A stretch of 64,000 nt of DNA from Amblyomma americanum (lineage: Eukaryota > Arthropoda > Arachnida > Ixodida > Ixodidae), in NCBI RefSeq assembly GCF_052857255.1, contig NC_135498.1, positions 114,431,634-114,495,633 of the forward strand, in the 5' to 3' direction. Within the stretch, counting starts at the first letter, position 1. The number at the start of each line of letters is the position of its first letter. Position numbers and translations under genes: made by a program. The notes beneath the pieces were generated by a model. The model saw only the letters and a list, made by a program, of their open reading frames with translations, had not been told where the DNA came from and searched no databases. This document shows, one piece after another, positions 36,574 through 48,802 of this stretch.

Positions 36574-39172
36574 TCGGCAGCGATCGGCCACGTTCTGCCA
36601 GAGCTTTATGCTGCACTTTGTGTAAAGCGATGCGGGCTAGTGCTCGTGGTCCAGGTAGTCAACGCCGCCGCTACGTAATGCCAAGGAATGAGCTCGTAAC
36701 GCTAAATATTGTAACGTTAACCACCGATTAGGTGAATAATAATAGTGCACTAGTTCCCGCTACATCTTTAATTAGCACTATTCGTATCAACTAACAAGAA
36801 TTTCTCACGCGAGATGATTTTTAAATGCTACCTTCACTTGTAACGGCAGCACGACAAAATGTAAACGAGCACTTCTGTCGAGAGTGCTAACCTTTGACCG
36901 AAACATGTTTGTTTTCACGCACGGTTCTCTTCTGGGACCATCCATTGAGGAAACGTGTGAAACGTACTCTGTTACAGAATTCAAGATTGCTGGCTTAATG
37001 CTGGTCACTTGTATATACTCCCGGAAATCCCTTCTGGCATAGTTATTACAGTAACGAGGATTTCATGAACTATTGATAGAAATGTCACTTCCCCAGTTCG
37101 AGAATGACAGCTTTTATATGTCGGCTGAGCACTTATTTTCTTGCGCTGTAGCTTGCTGCAATATGGTGGGCGTTTTCAGTATGTCGTTGATTTGATTTCT
37201 ACCATCTTTGCGCCCTTCATCTTGATCAATGCACCTTAATGATGGAAAATGGTGGGAGGAAGATATTGGCTTAGTGTTAAGAGCAGCCAACTATTATAGC
37301 TGAGTGCTCTCAAGAAGAGAGATAACCTGGTTTGGACGGATCTGGCGTGTTTTTCTATATGAGCCTTTGAGCCATACTCGAAATTCCTGTCTACTAGATT
37401 GGGTTAAGGACCTATTCTTTCAGCACGAAGGGGATCCACGGTGGCTTAGCTTAGTGGTATCGCTGATTGCCCTCAATGCGCGATTGTCACTAGAGCGTTT
37501 GTTTTTCGCACGGGTGCCTTCTTGATTTCATTACCTGATGAGGTGTGCAATGTGTCGTACTTAGGCATTTTTGTTGCATTCTTCGTCAAGTTTCTTATAT
37601 TCGGTGCACTTAGCCTCGCTTTTCCATGCAGTTGTTGTTGATTTTCACACAAGGCAGACAAGGGTTTTAGCTAAAGTCTATATTTTGTTATTCGCGCTGG
37701 TGGACTGAAGGTAGCGGCTCATGCCTGCTGGGGACAATAAGCCGTCGTTCCCACAGCAGGGTTCACGCAACCTTCGCCGTAGCAAACCAAAGGTTTTGTT
37801 TACAACTGTGCGCTGTCTACCTGCTGAACTTTATTCGCAGAGAAAAGCGAAGACGCCCCTTATGATATGTCTTGCTTTTCGAAGGCTTTCCAACGTATTC
37901 TGGTAACACTCGAAAATGGTATGCGTTGTCGGAAGGCACTGATTTCTACGTGTTCAACCTTATTGGATGTAAAAAAATAAGCTTTCTCGGATGAGATTTT
38001 TTTCACGTTCTTGGTGTAGATGTTTACTCGCAAACCTATTGCATGCGAAATATCATTCGTATGAGCGACTTTGCTGACCTCAACAGGTGCCATGCGTTGA
38101 CCAAGATCGCTTGTGATTTTGGAGCCCTTCCAACAAATAGAGTTAACTCCACTACTAGCCGCAAGACAAGCACGGGTGTTACTATTTCGAGCCACGCGTT
38201 CATATTCCCTACCTTTGTATTGTGAGATTTGCTATCCGAGTCCACTTATTTGTCTCCAAGTGCTGAATAGAATAAGTTTGAGGAAAGGTTTTACAAGAAA
38301 AATAGGCATGGGACAACGGAGTGTAGCGGCCGCCTACATTCTCGAATGAATTCATTTAAATTGGTGCCATAATCACAGGGTCATAAATCAAGAACAGGCA
38401 TATTTCTCTTGCAGCCTACATTTTTAGCATCACCGGCAAACCGCATATGCATCCTGTAGTTGGAGAAGAGGACATTACTTCCGAAACACGACTGCATATC
38501 TGGCAATTAATGCGGAGGTAGAGGCAGAACAAATCTGTCAGCTAGACGAGAGCCCTCGGCTAAGAATAGCTGTGTCCAACTTTCAATGATCGTTTAATTT
38601 CTACTTTTGTGGTCAATGACGGTGTTCGAAACATGAGGTGCCTTATTAGACCGCAATGAACAACCAGAATGCTACGGCACTCCACTTAAGTATCATCATG
38701 AACGCTAGCCGTTAACCACGTTTGAACAGCGCGAAGAAAAGTGTACTAAGCAAGAAACACGTACACAACGAAGCGCTGTTTTTTGTTTGTCCTCGTTTCT
38801 TCGCGCCATTCAAATATGCTAAACGTTCGCCAACTCGCCCACTTTTCTATTCTACTGCAAACCGTTACCTGGCAACATTGGCGTGGGAACACTCTATTGG
38901 CGCTATTTTGAGCATTTTTTTTTGTGTGTGACACTAAATGTGCCACAGGGCGTAAAATTCGATGTCTATAACGAACGTTACGCACAAGCCTTCATAAAAG
39001 TATGAAGCCCTGTTATTTGTAAAAAGTTGCATAAACTTCGAGCGTAATTGTTTTTCGTCAACCACAAGTGGAAATTCGAGTCATTATTGGAAGACAAGCC
39101 TGCCTCTAGAATAACACGAGCGTGCACCTGAGAAGTTCTTAAACATGTCCACAGTAGGTGGTGACAGGTGTG
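36574..39172. other. No recognised feature
   Basis: A possible SINE head scrap lies near 37433-37480 (tccacggtggcttagcttagtggtatcgctgattgccctcaatgcgc) and an imperfect hairpin at 37722-37760 (cctgctgggga..ttcccacagcagg). The remainder is unassigned. Confidence 0.4.
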
Positions 39173-42100
39173 TCAGAACCGGGTGCTTCGCAGTAAGGGC
39201 ACTTTTCCGGCGCAGGAACCTTCGCACTTCGCCACTGGTTCTGAACTACAGGCGTAAGATCCACTCCGACCCGCAGCCACCTCAGAGAGACCGCATCTAC
39301 GCGTGATAGGTTTAAAGGAAGGGGGCAGGTACACAGGAGAATCGGAGCACGTGTAAGCTGCCTGAGGGAGGCTTATGAAGTTAAATGCGCCAGAAGTGAG
39401 TGGATCTGATGGCAGAGGCAGGTGAAGTTGTGGGACCTCTGTTAAACGAGATTGGATGCCAGCTGCGATGTTTTCGACATCTCTCCTAGCTTGAACCCAG
39501 TGAATGCGTAGAGGAACCATGTAGGATAGACGAGCAGTATGTATGGCCTGGGAAACCCGACGGGTTGCACGGACTTTCTTTAGATGCTTCAGAACTCCTT
39601 CTGAATCAGTAAATAGGTGCGCCTGGTTATAAGGAAGGTCGGCAGGTAAAGCGTCTGTGGCATTTAAAATCACAGTTCGAAGGCAATAGGAGATGAAGTG
39701 TCAGTACAGTAGGTTTGGCGGCTGTAGAGGTGTGGCTGCGTTGGGCTTATAAAATCAGGTGATGCCCCTTTGTGATTGCGGCAACATTTGTGTAACGGAT
39801 ACAGCCATCCTGTTTCGTACAAAAAGCTAATGGCAGAGAACTCTGACTCCTTATGCGAGCAGGCTAGTTTGAAGTAGTGTGAAAGTAGGCCCATAGAGGG
39901 GGTGGAGGCTCGAAGGTGGGACAAAGGGGAACTTTCCGTGCTCTTTTTTTGTCGCTGGATAATTAAATCTGCCAGTGTGTTGAACTGTGTGTACTCCTGA
40001 AGCAGTCAAATAGGAGTTACTCGAGGTAGGGCAGTAATGGCACTCATGGCATTGTGGTTGAGTTCAAGTGTGGACCACTGTCGTTTGTAAGTTGTTGAAA
40101 CTGATCCTGGATAGGAGCCGAGGTTGAAAGACAGCGTGAACAAAGAGACCAGCTGTATCTGAGCGGGCAGCTCAAAGTCAATTGCCTATTCTTCGGATGA
40201 GGCAAAGTGTTCATATGGCACACTTCCACATAGCTGGCAACCAAGCTGTGCCTTTGCCTTAAGCATGAACGTGCAGGCCCAGAACATTTGTAGGTTCCAG
40301 TTTAGGAAGTGGTGCATTGTCAATAGTGAGTACGAACAGAGTGCCTTTGAAAATACGACAGCCAGGTTAAGAAAGAGGCCAGTGTTGGCAAGAAATTTGT
40401 GAAGATGATTGAGAGCATTTTGCAGGGAGTCTTGCTGCACCTGAGCTGAGTGGTTTGTGGTCCGGAGAGTGATTTCATCTGCATATGCTAGAACATGAAC
40501 ATTAAGAAGGGTTGAGAGGCTGTGTTTCAGAGGAATGAATGCGATGTTAGAGTTGGAGCTAAAACAGTACCCTGCGGTACTCCGCGATTATAAATCAAGC
40601 TTCCTGTGGGTGTACCGGTAACGCGGATAGCAAACGTCCGTTGTGAAAGAAAAGCATCGATTGCTCGATAAAGGAACAAGGGCCTGCTAAGTGCTGACAT
40701 AGTGTTGAAAATGGCTGCATGGAGAATGTTATCGTTGACCTTCGTGATATATTTTACTAGGACTGTGCGAACGAGACTGATATGAGGCGCGCGACGTATT
40801 CCGTCGTTGGCAAAGCGGTCAAGACCATCCTCGGATACGTATCCTGGTCGGAAACCAATTTGGGAAAACGAATATTTTCCATAATGGTGCAGCCGCAAGG
40901 AGAGTCGAGTAGCAAGCAGTTTTTAATGCTGCTTACAAATAGTTGGGATAAGAGAAATCGGACGTAGTGCCCCAAGAGTTGTAGGTGATTTGCCGGGCTT
41001 TAGTATTGGAAATACCACTGAATGTTTCCAGTCTAAGAGCATTTCACAGAATGTCCTGATCTCGTTAATAATTCGAAGAAGTGCAGTAAATTCTTCACCG
41101 TTCGGATTCCGGAATAGGACATAAGGTACACTATCATGGCCAGGTGCAGTGCTTGGGCGGATGTTTTCAATGGCAGCTATGAGCTCAGCCATGGTGAACG
41201 GGCATGTGATCTTATCTTCTGCCTCGTATGTTGGACTGATTGGAGCTTGTGCTTGTGGGCAGTTTGGAAAGAAATGAAGGGCCGCTTGCGAAGCGAACTC
41301 ATCTGGAGAAGAACGAAAAGCTAGGACGACGCTTTCGGCTAAGTTTTTGAGGAATGGCTTTCATTCGGTCTCCGAGAGGAATACTGAGGTGAGACCACCA
41401 CTTTGTCCAACGCTTGTACAGAAGGTGTTTAGAATACCGACGGGCGTTAGTGGTTAGCCTATAAAGTTCCGTTTGCGCATTCGGACCTGACAGGACTCTG
41501 AGTGATGTATACGTCCAGTTCCTTGCACCTTGCCCAGAGATTAAGAAGCTGAAGGTCAAGATTTGGTTGATAATTGTCGATAGTGGAAGAAATTGTGTTC
41601 TCTGTTTGGACAAGCGTGGATGTTGAAAGGGCTGAGGCTGAGGTAGGCAGGAGGTATCGGGATGAGGCGGCCATCCGTGCGGAGAGTGTCCCAAGAAGTG
41701 GCAAGAATCTTGCGGCGAATTTAACGTAATTTACATACGGCAAAATCAATTGGAATAGAGAGTGATCACTGCTCCATTTCTCTGCTTCGCAAGACCAGTG
41801 AGGATTGCCGGGACCCACACACCATAAAACGTCCGGCGTCGATGGAGGAGCACGCGGGCGGATATAATTAGAGGAATTGTGGAAACGGCAAAGGAATGGT
41901 CGAAAAACGCGTCGTAAATTTGGTGTCCACGTTGAGATTCGTGAGTGCATCCCCAGGCTGTGTACGGCTCATTAAAATCTCCTCCAACTAATATGGGTAC
42001 ACCTGGGTATGAGATGGGCAGATGATTGAGCTATCAAAAGTTGAATAGAGATGTTTGTGGCCGACCATAAAATGAGGCCAATAGAACTTGAGTGCGCTGC

Positions 42101-42427
42101 GGCTTAGTGCGAATGGCAGTTAATTCTTGACGGTTATTTCACCAATGAGATAGGTCGACGGGAGAATGTGCGGTTGAACAATGAACATATACCGCTGTTT
42201 TTATGAGGAGCAAAAGCTCTGTGGAGATCGAATATTGACAGGTAGTGATATGCACGAAATTCTAAAAGAGGAAGGATCGCATTATGCTCCTGTGAAAGGA
42301 AACCACCGGCAGTGAGTTTGCCTTCTTGAATACGCAGCTTCAGTACAGGGAGCTTACTATTAAGACCACGGTAGTTACATTGTATGATATGGTAAGTAGC
42401 GTTAGTGCATTTTCGCTTGAATAACAT
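39173..42427 (-). pseudogene. I/Jockey-type LINE ORF2: endonuclease, reverse transcriptase, RNase H; inactive
   Basis: Read on the minus strand. The endonuclease begins near 42390 (IIQCNYRGLNSKLPVLKLRI) and ends near 41770 (SSDHSLFQLILP). RT motifs follow: ENIRPSTAPGHDSVPY near 41160, LRPISLIPT near 40960, QIGFRPGY near 40850, VPQGTVLAPTL near 40560, and the catalytic box YADE near 40480 where YADD is usual. An RNase H region follows near 39640-39450 (LFTDSEGVLKHLKK, RIHWVQAR). Stops and frame changes occur throughout. It pairs with the zinc-knuckle ORF1 at 42852-43680, giving one almost complete but dead LINE of about 4.5 kb. Confidence 0.88.
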
Positions 42428-42851
42428 ATAAAATCATCGGAGGCAGTTGCTGCAAAAGGGTAATGAGGAATGACATTAAAAATGCAGCTGCAGGTTTCTA
42501 GTATTGTTAATATTTTGAGTCTGAATGACTGTGCACATTAGCTAAAGGAGGTACTTGAAAAACAGGAGATCGATGCGGACTTTCTAGTAAAAGAGAGCGA
42601 CGTCGGCAAAGCTGGACAGGTTGGCGCCCTATGCCGATCGCGTCATCGATAGCCGAGATCTCATCCGGCATAGAGCAATTTATCGAAGCAAATCAACTTT
42701 TTTTCGACAGGTACGAAGACTTGGCTTCTAAACGAGAGGCATAGAAGGGCGGATACGAGAAGGTTAAGGCAAAGATGCGGGCGGGATTTCAGTACCATCC
42801 TACACTTTCTTTCAACAGAGCAGGAAAACGGCTGGAGATCTTGACTGCAGT

Positions 42852-43680
42852 CTAATTAGTGGCAGCCACCGGATGACGTTTCTTTCGAGGGCATTTAGAA
42901 TAAGTAATGTCGTGGTCGTTTGCCTTACAAAACGGAAACTCGAAGGAGAGAAGACCGCCTGCTGGTGGTTTGGGCAGTGTGTCTTGGGATGCCGAGCACA
43001 ACTTTTTGATGCTGCCTTGTCGCAGGCACCGATAGCAGAAGACTGGTGCAGGACGGAAATGCTTCGGATGGACGATTCGTCCGTTGTAGGAGAATCGAGT
43101 TGGCACTTCTAACGGCCCCACAAGCTGGAGAAGGAATGTGCCTGTGTTGCATAGTCGGTGGACATTAAGCACTGAGTGGGTGTCGGAGAAGAGATTCGTC
43201 ATCAGTTTCTTCTGTGGCGCATAAGGTTCCAGGTATTAAACGAAGCACCGTAGCCAGCCATGTCCAGAGGCCAGGTAGGCCTGCACAAGTGCATAATGCG
43301 ACTCGCTGATTTATAATTTTTAAATATGACAGGTATTTTCAGAATCGCCAAGTGATGCTACTTGGACAGTGTTGGAGTTGGAGGGACGATGCTAAATATA
43401 ACCGCGGTATCCTGAGATGCCTAGTGCATGGTCCATGAGCTCCTACACCGATCTTTAAGGAACTGACGTTATCTCGTATTGCAAGGTAGGCTTAATTTCC
43501 ACTCGGAAAAAGTGGTTGAATTCCAGGAGTGGATATTTCGACGGTGTCGTCTTTGAAGCGGAAGGATCGGTTGGAGTGGCCCATATCTTTTTCGCAGCCG
43601 GTTCAATACTGACATTAGAAACAGGCCTTACAGTATTGAGCAGGAGTGGCATAGGGGTAGGCACAGGAGTAGGCAAGCTG
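42852..43680 (-). pseudogene. Gag-like ORF1 of the adjoining LINE, with zinc knuckles
   Basis: On the minus strand a Pro/Ser-rich N-terminal part (about 43680-43455) is followed, after stops, by a region ending in two degenerate knuckles: CYRCLRQGSIKKLC near 43030 and FCKANDHDITYSKC near 42900. The second still shows the C-x2(4)-H-x4-C spacing loosely. Such ORF1 proteins bind their own RNA. The order ORF1 then ORF2 on the minus strand fits a single element. Confidence 0.75.
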
Positions 43681-45063
43681 GCGGGGGGTAATGAGGACTC
43701 CTCTCGTACAAGTGAAGACGGCTACTTGAGTAGCGATGAAATAACAGGTGCAGGAGGAGCTGAGGTGCTGAGGAGACATCCTTGAGGCGGAAGGGTAAGA
43801 GAAAGAGCAGAGGCATTGATAGCAGGATGTTGTCTTTCCATGCCATAATTACTGTTCATGTCAGTCGGCCAGGTTGAGGTAGGCCTACGTGCCTTACCGA
43901 ATCAACATCGGCATTGCGAAGGCACAGGAAGCGTAGGAGGTAGCGTCGTGAGATCTTCTGGCTTTCTTGGGATCTTCAGGCAGCGTGAGAATGTGACAAT
44001 ATGGCCATAAAAGCAAACACAACACATAAAAGCGAAAAAGTATCCGATGGGTACGGACAGGGTTGGTTGGTAGGCGTCAAAAAAAGGTTTGCACATACCC
44101 ACTACAGGGGAGCGGCCAATGCAGGCGGTGAATCGCTGGAAAAAGGAGCGTTTAGAGGCGGAAATAGTAGTAATACGGTACAGGCTAATAAATGAGACGA
44201 CGCAACGAGGGGGTCCTGTTAACTGGGAGATCTAAGAAGGGACAATGGCTTTATGTGTAAATTCGAATACAAGGCATGTATTATTCAATTTCGCGCTGAC
44301 AGAGCGGGAAGGGAAAAAATCAGAATGGGAGTTGCTGCATTTCTAGAAGGAAATCTTGCACAGCAGAGGACACACTCCCGTTGCTTCGTCCAAGCAAAGA
44401 AGTACCAATGAAAATAACAATCGCAGAGGACACAGACAGACTGAACTGGTGGAAGGGAATTTGTAATAGGCGCTTCCTCAAAGAAGAGAAGCGGCAGCAG
44501 AACAGCAGGTAGTCATCTATTGTCTCCGGTTCGGAAAATACACGGCACAGTCAGGAAATAGCAAGAGCAGATCCATGAAGGTAGAAATTTAGCAGTGGAA
44601 CCCGGCAACGCAAACGCATAAAAGTGACCTCCAGACTTTGCTACTTCAAGGATGCAGAAGATGCTGATATTAGGGAGCTGATTCAAGAGCAGAGGCAGCA
44701 AATTCCTGAAATACTGTGTAGCTGCGAAAGCTCACCCCAGCTGTATATCAATAGGTTGATAGGACAGCAATAATTTGGCACAGAAAGAGGCCCTTGATGA
44801 TGAATCTGCAACCTCATTTCAATGAAAGACCGTGTGCCCCGGTACTAAAATTAATATTACCTAATTAAGATATAGCCCTATTAGGAACTTAAAGAGTCGC
44901 AATTCACGAGACTCAATGGATGAGGATAACGAAGAGCAAATGGACACAGTCTGTCTTGGGAAACAGTAGTTTCTTATTTACGTGAGGCTTAAATTACTGC
45001 TAATAATTCAGCCAAATAAACTGGAGTGAAGTCAGGGAGAAAGAGAGAGAAAGACCAACCCAG
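43681..45063. other. Flank between two minus-strand LINEs
   Basis: 43681-43900 may still be the Pro-rich N-terminus or 5' leader of the LINE ORF1. From 43900 to 45063 no motif is recognised; this is where the 3' end of the next LINE and the 5' end of the first should meet. Confidence 0.4.
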
Positions 45064-47030
45064 TCAAGGAGAAAAAACCCACACCTGCCCTTTAGCGATC
45101 CTGCGACTAATCGCTAGTAATGAGAATATGACAGGAAAGGGCTGCAGCTTTGCATTCGATGGGAAAATGTCAACGAATGCAATCTGGACAGAAGATGAGT
45201 TGTAATATATTTGGTGGACATCTGTGAAATGAATGTTTAAAAGATCAAGGAAGGACTGCAGGAAACATATCTGCGGAGTATGCAAACGCCAATAGGCGGC
45301 ATTAAAAAAGACTGCAGGTTGAATGAGAAATATTCCACTGAAGTTGTGAAAAGGTGAGTCGTGAAATTTTAGAAATGATTTATAACTTACAAGGCGAAAC
45401 ATCGCTGATAAAGATGGGATTTGTGCCTGAATGTGCAGAACAGTATTCGCGATATGTTTTGAAAGCCCCAGACATAGGCGCAACCCCTGATGCCCCAAGA
45501 GCACAACAGAACGAAGTTCACAGGCAGGATCTCCTGAGAATACAACACAGCCGAACTCCAAAATTTGGCGGACATACACTTTATAAATCAGCAGAAGTGT
45601 GTACTTTCTCATGCCTTACCTAGCACTTCAAAGCCTACGCAGGGTGTGAATGGTCCTAATTCTTTTTGCAGACACTTGCGGAATCTGTGCCCGTCAGGAT
45701 AGCGTAGTTTCGTATACTCCGAGATACTTCACCGTGCGAACTTGAGGAATAATTGGATTCCTATATGCCAGGCAGATATTTACAGAATCAGAAACCGGAA
45801 ATACTAACAATGAGCATTCCTTCATATTGAGGAGGAGATTAATTCTTCCTAACCAGGTCTCAGGAACATTGAGACAATTCTGCAAGGTGTAATAAAGAGT
45901 GTGAATGCCACCTGCTGATGCAAAAAAAATGCAATATAGTTGGCGTAAACATATGTTTTCACATTATGAATGCATGAAATTGAGCTTAGAAAGGTATTAC
46001 AAAGAACAGGGGAGAGAACTGGTTTTTGCAGCACTCCTCTTGTCTGTCTGAATCTCCTAGAAGAGGCACCAGTTACGCAGAAATAAAATTCTGTTTTCCA
46101 AGAATGCAGAGGTCCAGGCTACAAAATAGTTTGGGAAATTATGTTCCTGCAATCTGTGTAACGTGTTCGTAGTCTTTACTGACTTAAAAAGAAAACACCA
46201 TTTTGGCAGCAATACAATTCTCTGTGTGTTTAAAGAAAGCAGAGCTCCTAGCTGCCAAATAGTTTGGATTAAGATCCTGTAACCTGTGTAACAGCGTCGA
46301 GTGCTCAACGCTGTCGTGGGCTTTACTGACATCCAAAGTGACAAGAGCCGCAAATGGTTTATTGTTGCAAGCTAGTGTAACACCACTCTCGAGGTCAATA
46401 TGAGCACACCAAATCGAACAGCCCGACCCGAAACAAAGTTCACCTGGTTTCAAGAAAGCATTCGCAGAAATGAAATACATAACATGACTCAGCAGTACCC
46501 TTTCCGCCAATTTCACTACGTTCGATGTTAATGAAATGGAGCGTATTTTGACTTAAGTTGTGCCCCGTGCTTTTCAGGCAATAGACTATTTCAGCAAGAC
46601 ATCACTCATGGGGTATCCAAGGATCTTTATTGGAATGGTTAACTAGAGCCAATAGGTCTTCAAGGGATTCGTTAAACAAAATTTTGATCACAGATGAAGT
46701 GACCTTATCGGGGCCAGGAGCCGCTGGGGATAGGCACAGAACAACGTGCGATAGCACAGGCATAACGGCATAAATAAAATTACTTGAAGTGCATGTGAAT
46801 ATAGGTGGAGAAGGTAGAGCAGATGTAAATCGACGCTATAGGCCACACGCAATGCCCCTTAAGGCCTCGAAAATGTCAGCAGGGGGCCGAACGAGGGATT
46901 TAATGGTGACAACCTGCAGAATCACTTTTCTGCTCCTCATGAAATTAAACAAATCTCGTGTATTTCCTGGTGGTGATGGCGGCCGCCGGTGCACATATTT
47001 CTCGGCAAGCTCAAGCTCCAATTCCACGGC
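45064..47030 (-). pseudogene. Second I/Jockey-type LINE, RT to post-RT region; inactive
   Basis: On the minus strand the order is: an N-terminal RT lead-in (KYVHRRPPSPPGNTRDLFNF) near 47000; SPAAPGPDKVTSSVIKILF near 46720; KLAERVLLSH near 46510; a palm block LDVSKAHDSVEH near 46320; then heavily broken sequence; and finally a 182-codon open stretch (45612-45064) beginning near LLLIYKVYVRQILEFGC, typical of the region after RT in tick LINEs. The RT catalytic Asp-Asp box is not recognisable. It lacks endonuclease and ORF1, so it is 5' truncated. Confidence 0.82.
46055..46330. repeat. Imperfect tandem duplication of about 130 bp inside the LINE RT
   Basis: Two neighbouring stretches share blocks in the same order: 'gcagaaataaaattct' and 'gcagcaatacaattct', 'aaaatagtttggg' and 'caaatagtttgga', 'cctgcaatctgtgtaac' and 'cctgtaacctgtgtaac', 'gtagtctttactgac' and 'gtgggctttactgac'. 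It duplicates codons after the palm block. Confidence 0.75.
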
Positions 47031-47039
47031 AGCACTATC

Positions 47040-47545
47040 CTTATCAAGTGGTTCACCAAACTACGAGATAGCCCATTCGGCGGCGCGAGCGCTCACCTTC
47101 CGCGCCGCCGAGAGTGACCGTTCCCTGTGGTGGTAGGAAACCAAGCACCGAGCGCAGTTATGGGGAAATTACGAAGTGTTACCGCGTAGCCCGACGGACA
47201 ATGCCGCCTCTTCACCCGGCACTCAGTTGGGAGGAGGTAGTAATCCTAAGGCTGATACAGACCGGTTTACTCGTCGCCCTTGCAGTGCTACACGTGCTTC
47301 ACCCATAAGTCTATCCGTGTGATGTGTGCACTGTTTGTGCAGTGGGTCCGGCGGACCAATTGCACATGATGTGGGACTGTGCCAGGTTCCAGACCGAAGC
47401 TACCTCCAGGACATACCCACCCAAACTTCAAAGAGCAGTGCAGTCTTCAGACAGGGGCATTCAACTATGGACCGTCCAGCAGGCCTGGGGGGCAGTCGAA
47501 AAGCACAAGCCTCACGACCCACCACAAACGAGCTGAACTGGGGCA
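47040..47545 (+). pseudogene. LINE 3' fragment: C-terminal cysteine finger of ORF2
   Basis: Plus-strand sequence gives RTMPPLHPALSWEEVVILRL, then a block around CDVCTVCAVGPADQLHMMWDC. These are the spacer and C-x2-C...H...C finger that close ORF2 in many tick I-type LINEs. Then QLWTVQQAWGAVEKHKP and a stop. A stop after VLHP shows it is broken. It lies in the opposite orientation to the LINE at 45064-47030 and abuts it. Confidence 0.8.
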
Positions 47546-48217
47546 GTGCAGAGTAGCGCATAACCGCGGGTCGACGCTTGCCCTCGCAAGTCACATCGTG
47601 AAGACTGGCCGGCGCATCCCCGCCTGTTTCCGGCGTTTACAGAACATCGTAATATTGCACTAAGAGAACTAGAGCTAGTATTGCGGCTCAGCATAGTGGA
47701 TTTGTCATCCTGCAGTTGATCTTGGCCATCGCACATCATGCTCAAGAAAGATCACGGTTGCTGGACGAAAATGTCTAGAAAATTGAAGCGCGCTTCAGAG
47801 AATTAAAAATAAGACTCCATAAATGTACCGTCTATACAAGACTCGCCCTTGTCATAAATCTCCAGGTACCATTTCGCTTTGTGCAGAAATATGAGCATAC
47901 CTGCATAAAGTAAAGAGTGGATGTTCGAAGTTGCAAAATAAGTTTTTAGCTTTCTTTAGGCTTCTGGAGATTATGTGTGAAGAAATAGCTTTTTTTCAAC
48001 GAAAATTTTCATGAAGAGCAAACATCGCCCCCTGGTGATGTGTAACGCATGAGCACAATCCAAATAATGTTTCCATTGGCACAAAGAGACCGTAACAGGA
48101 TTTTCGCATGGGGCAGTTCATCGGGACATAACTCACAACTGCAGAGGAGGTACGTCGTTATGAAAATCTGAGACTCATGCGCTGTGAGTGCATATATTTG
48201 GACAGATATAGGTACCT
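47546..48217. other. No recognised feature
   Basis: May include 3' untranslated sequence of the preceding LINE fragment (to about 47660). Nothing else is supported. Confidence 0.4.
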
Positions 48218-48660
48218 TATTAACGCGTTAAGAAGCCCGTGTCACAAAAAAGCTGGTGTCGCCGTCGCCGTCCGTTGTCGGCGTCGTTGACAGTGAACGA
48301 AAAATTCACAAAAAAAGGCAAGGAATCCGGGTGGCCCACCTAGGCAGCCCACGTAGATGGCTGGTGGGCAAACTAGCTGACGTGATCTTTTGTCGCCATC
48401 GCAACCCGCCCACAAAATTGCCGTGGCGAGAGTCGCACCAGCCCAACCGGTGGCAGCAGCTGGCATCGCAGGAATGTGGTGCATCGCTTATACGCTGCGT
48501 AACTGGCCGGGAATGTTACGACGACTCCCAGGCATCTATGGATATTAAGTATATAAAGACCAATACTAAATATATGGGCATTAAACCATTAACGCTATCA
48601 CGTCATTGCCTTAAAGCGCAGCTTAGGTGTCCGCTATTTTCCGCTTAGGTGACCGTTATT
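48218..48660. mobile_element. MITE-like element, second copy
   Basis: Left end tattaacgcgttaagaagcccgtgtcac; right end cattaacgctatcacgtcattgccttaaagcgcagcttaggtgtccgc. The right end and internal blocks (gtgcatcgcttatacgctgcgtaactggcc) match the element at 24833-25265. The left repeat has lost some bases. It ends about 70 bp before exon 4. Confidence 0.62.
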
Positions 48661-48728
48661 TTTCGTTAATGCCTCAATAATATACAAAGACCCACTTCAA
48701 ATCAGGAATTTGTTTTGTTTTCTTTCAG

Positions 48729-48802
48729 TAACTACACCCACCACACGGCCGACGAAAGCCCCATGTGAAAAAGTTCTGCATGTTAAAGGACCGACAAGCA
48801 TG
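48729..48802 (+). CDS. Evasin-like secreted protein, exon 4 (Thr/Pro linker and first cysteine)
   Basis: The exon follows a strong T-rich tract ending tttcag and is followed by gtagga. It enters in phase 1 and leaves in phase 0 (74 bases). It encodes a Thr/Pro-rich linker (TTPTTRPTKAP, a likely O-glycosylation region), then the first cysteine of the domain and 12 further residues. Joined with the exon at 56195, the gap between the first and second cysteines is 16 residues. This lies within the 14-17 that I recall for class A evasins. The donor gtagga is weaker than those of the other exons. Confidence 0.75.

Larger units (their letters stand above)
32169..48728 (+). other. Intron 3 of evasin-like gene (16.6 kb, transposon-filled)
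   Basis: A GTAAGT donor and a GTTTTGTTTTCTTTCAG acceptor, phase 1. It contains an RTE LINE (+), two I/Jockey-type LINEs (-), a LINE 3' end (+) and a MITE-like element. Additional small exons cannot be excluded, but the phases of exons 3 and 4 fit directly. Confidence 0.6.
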
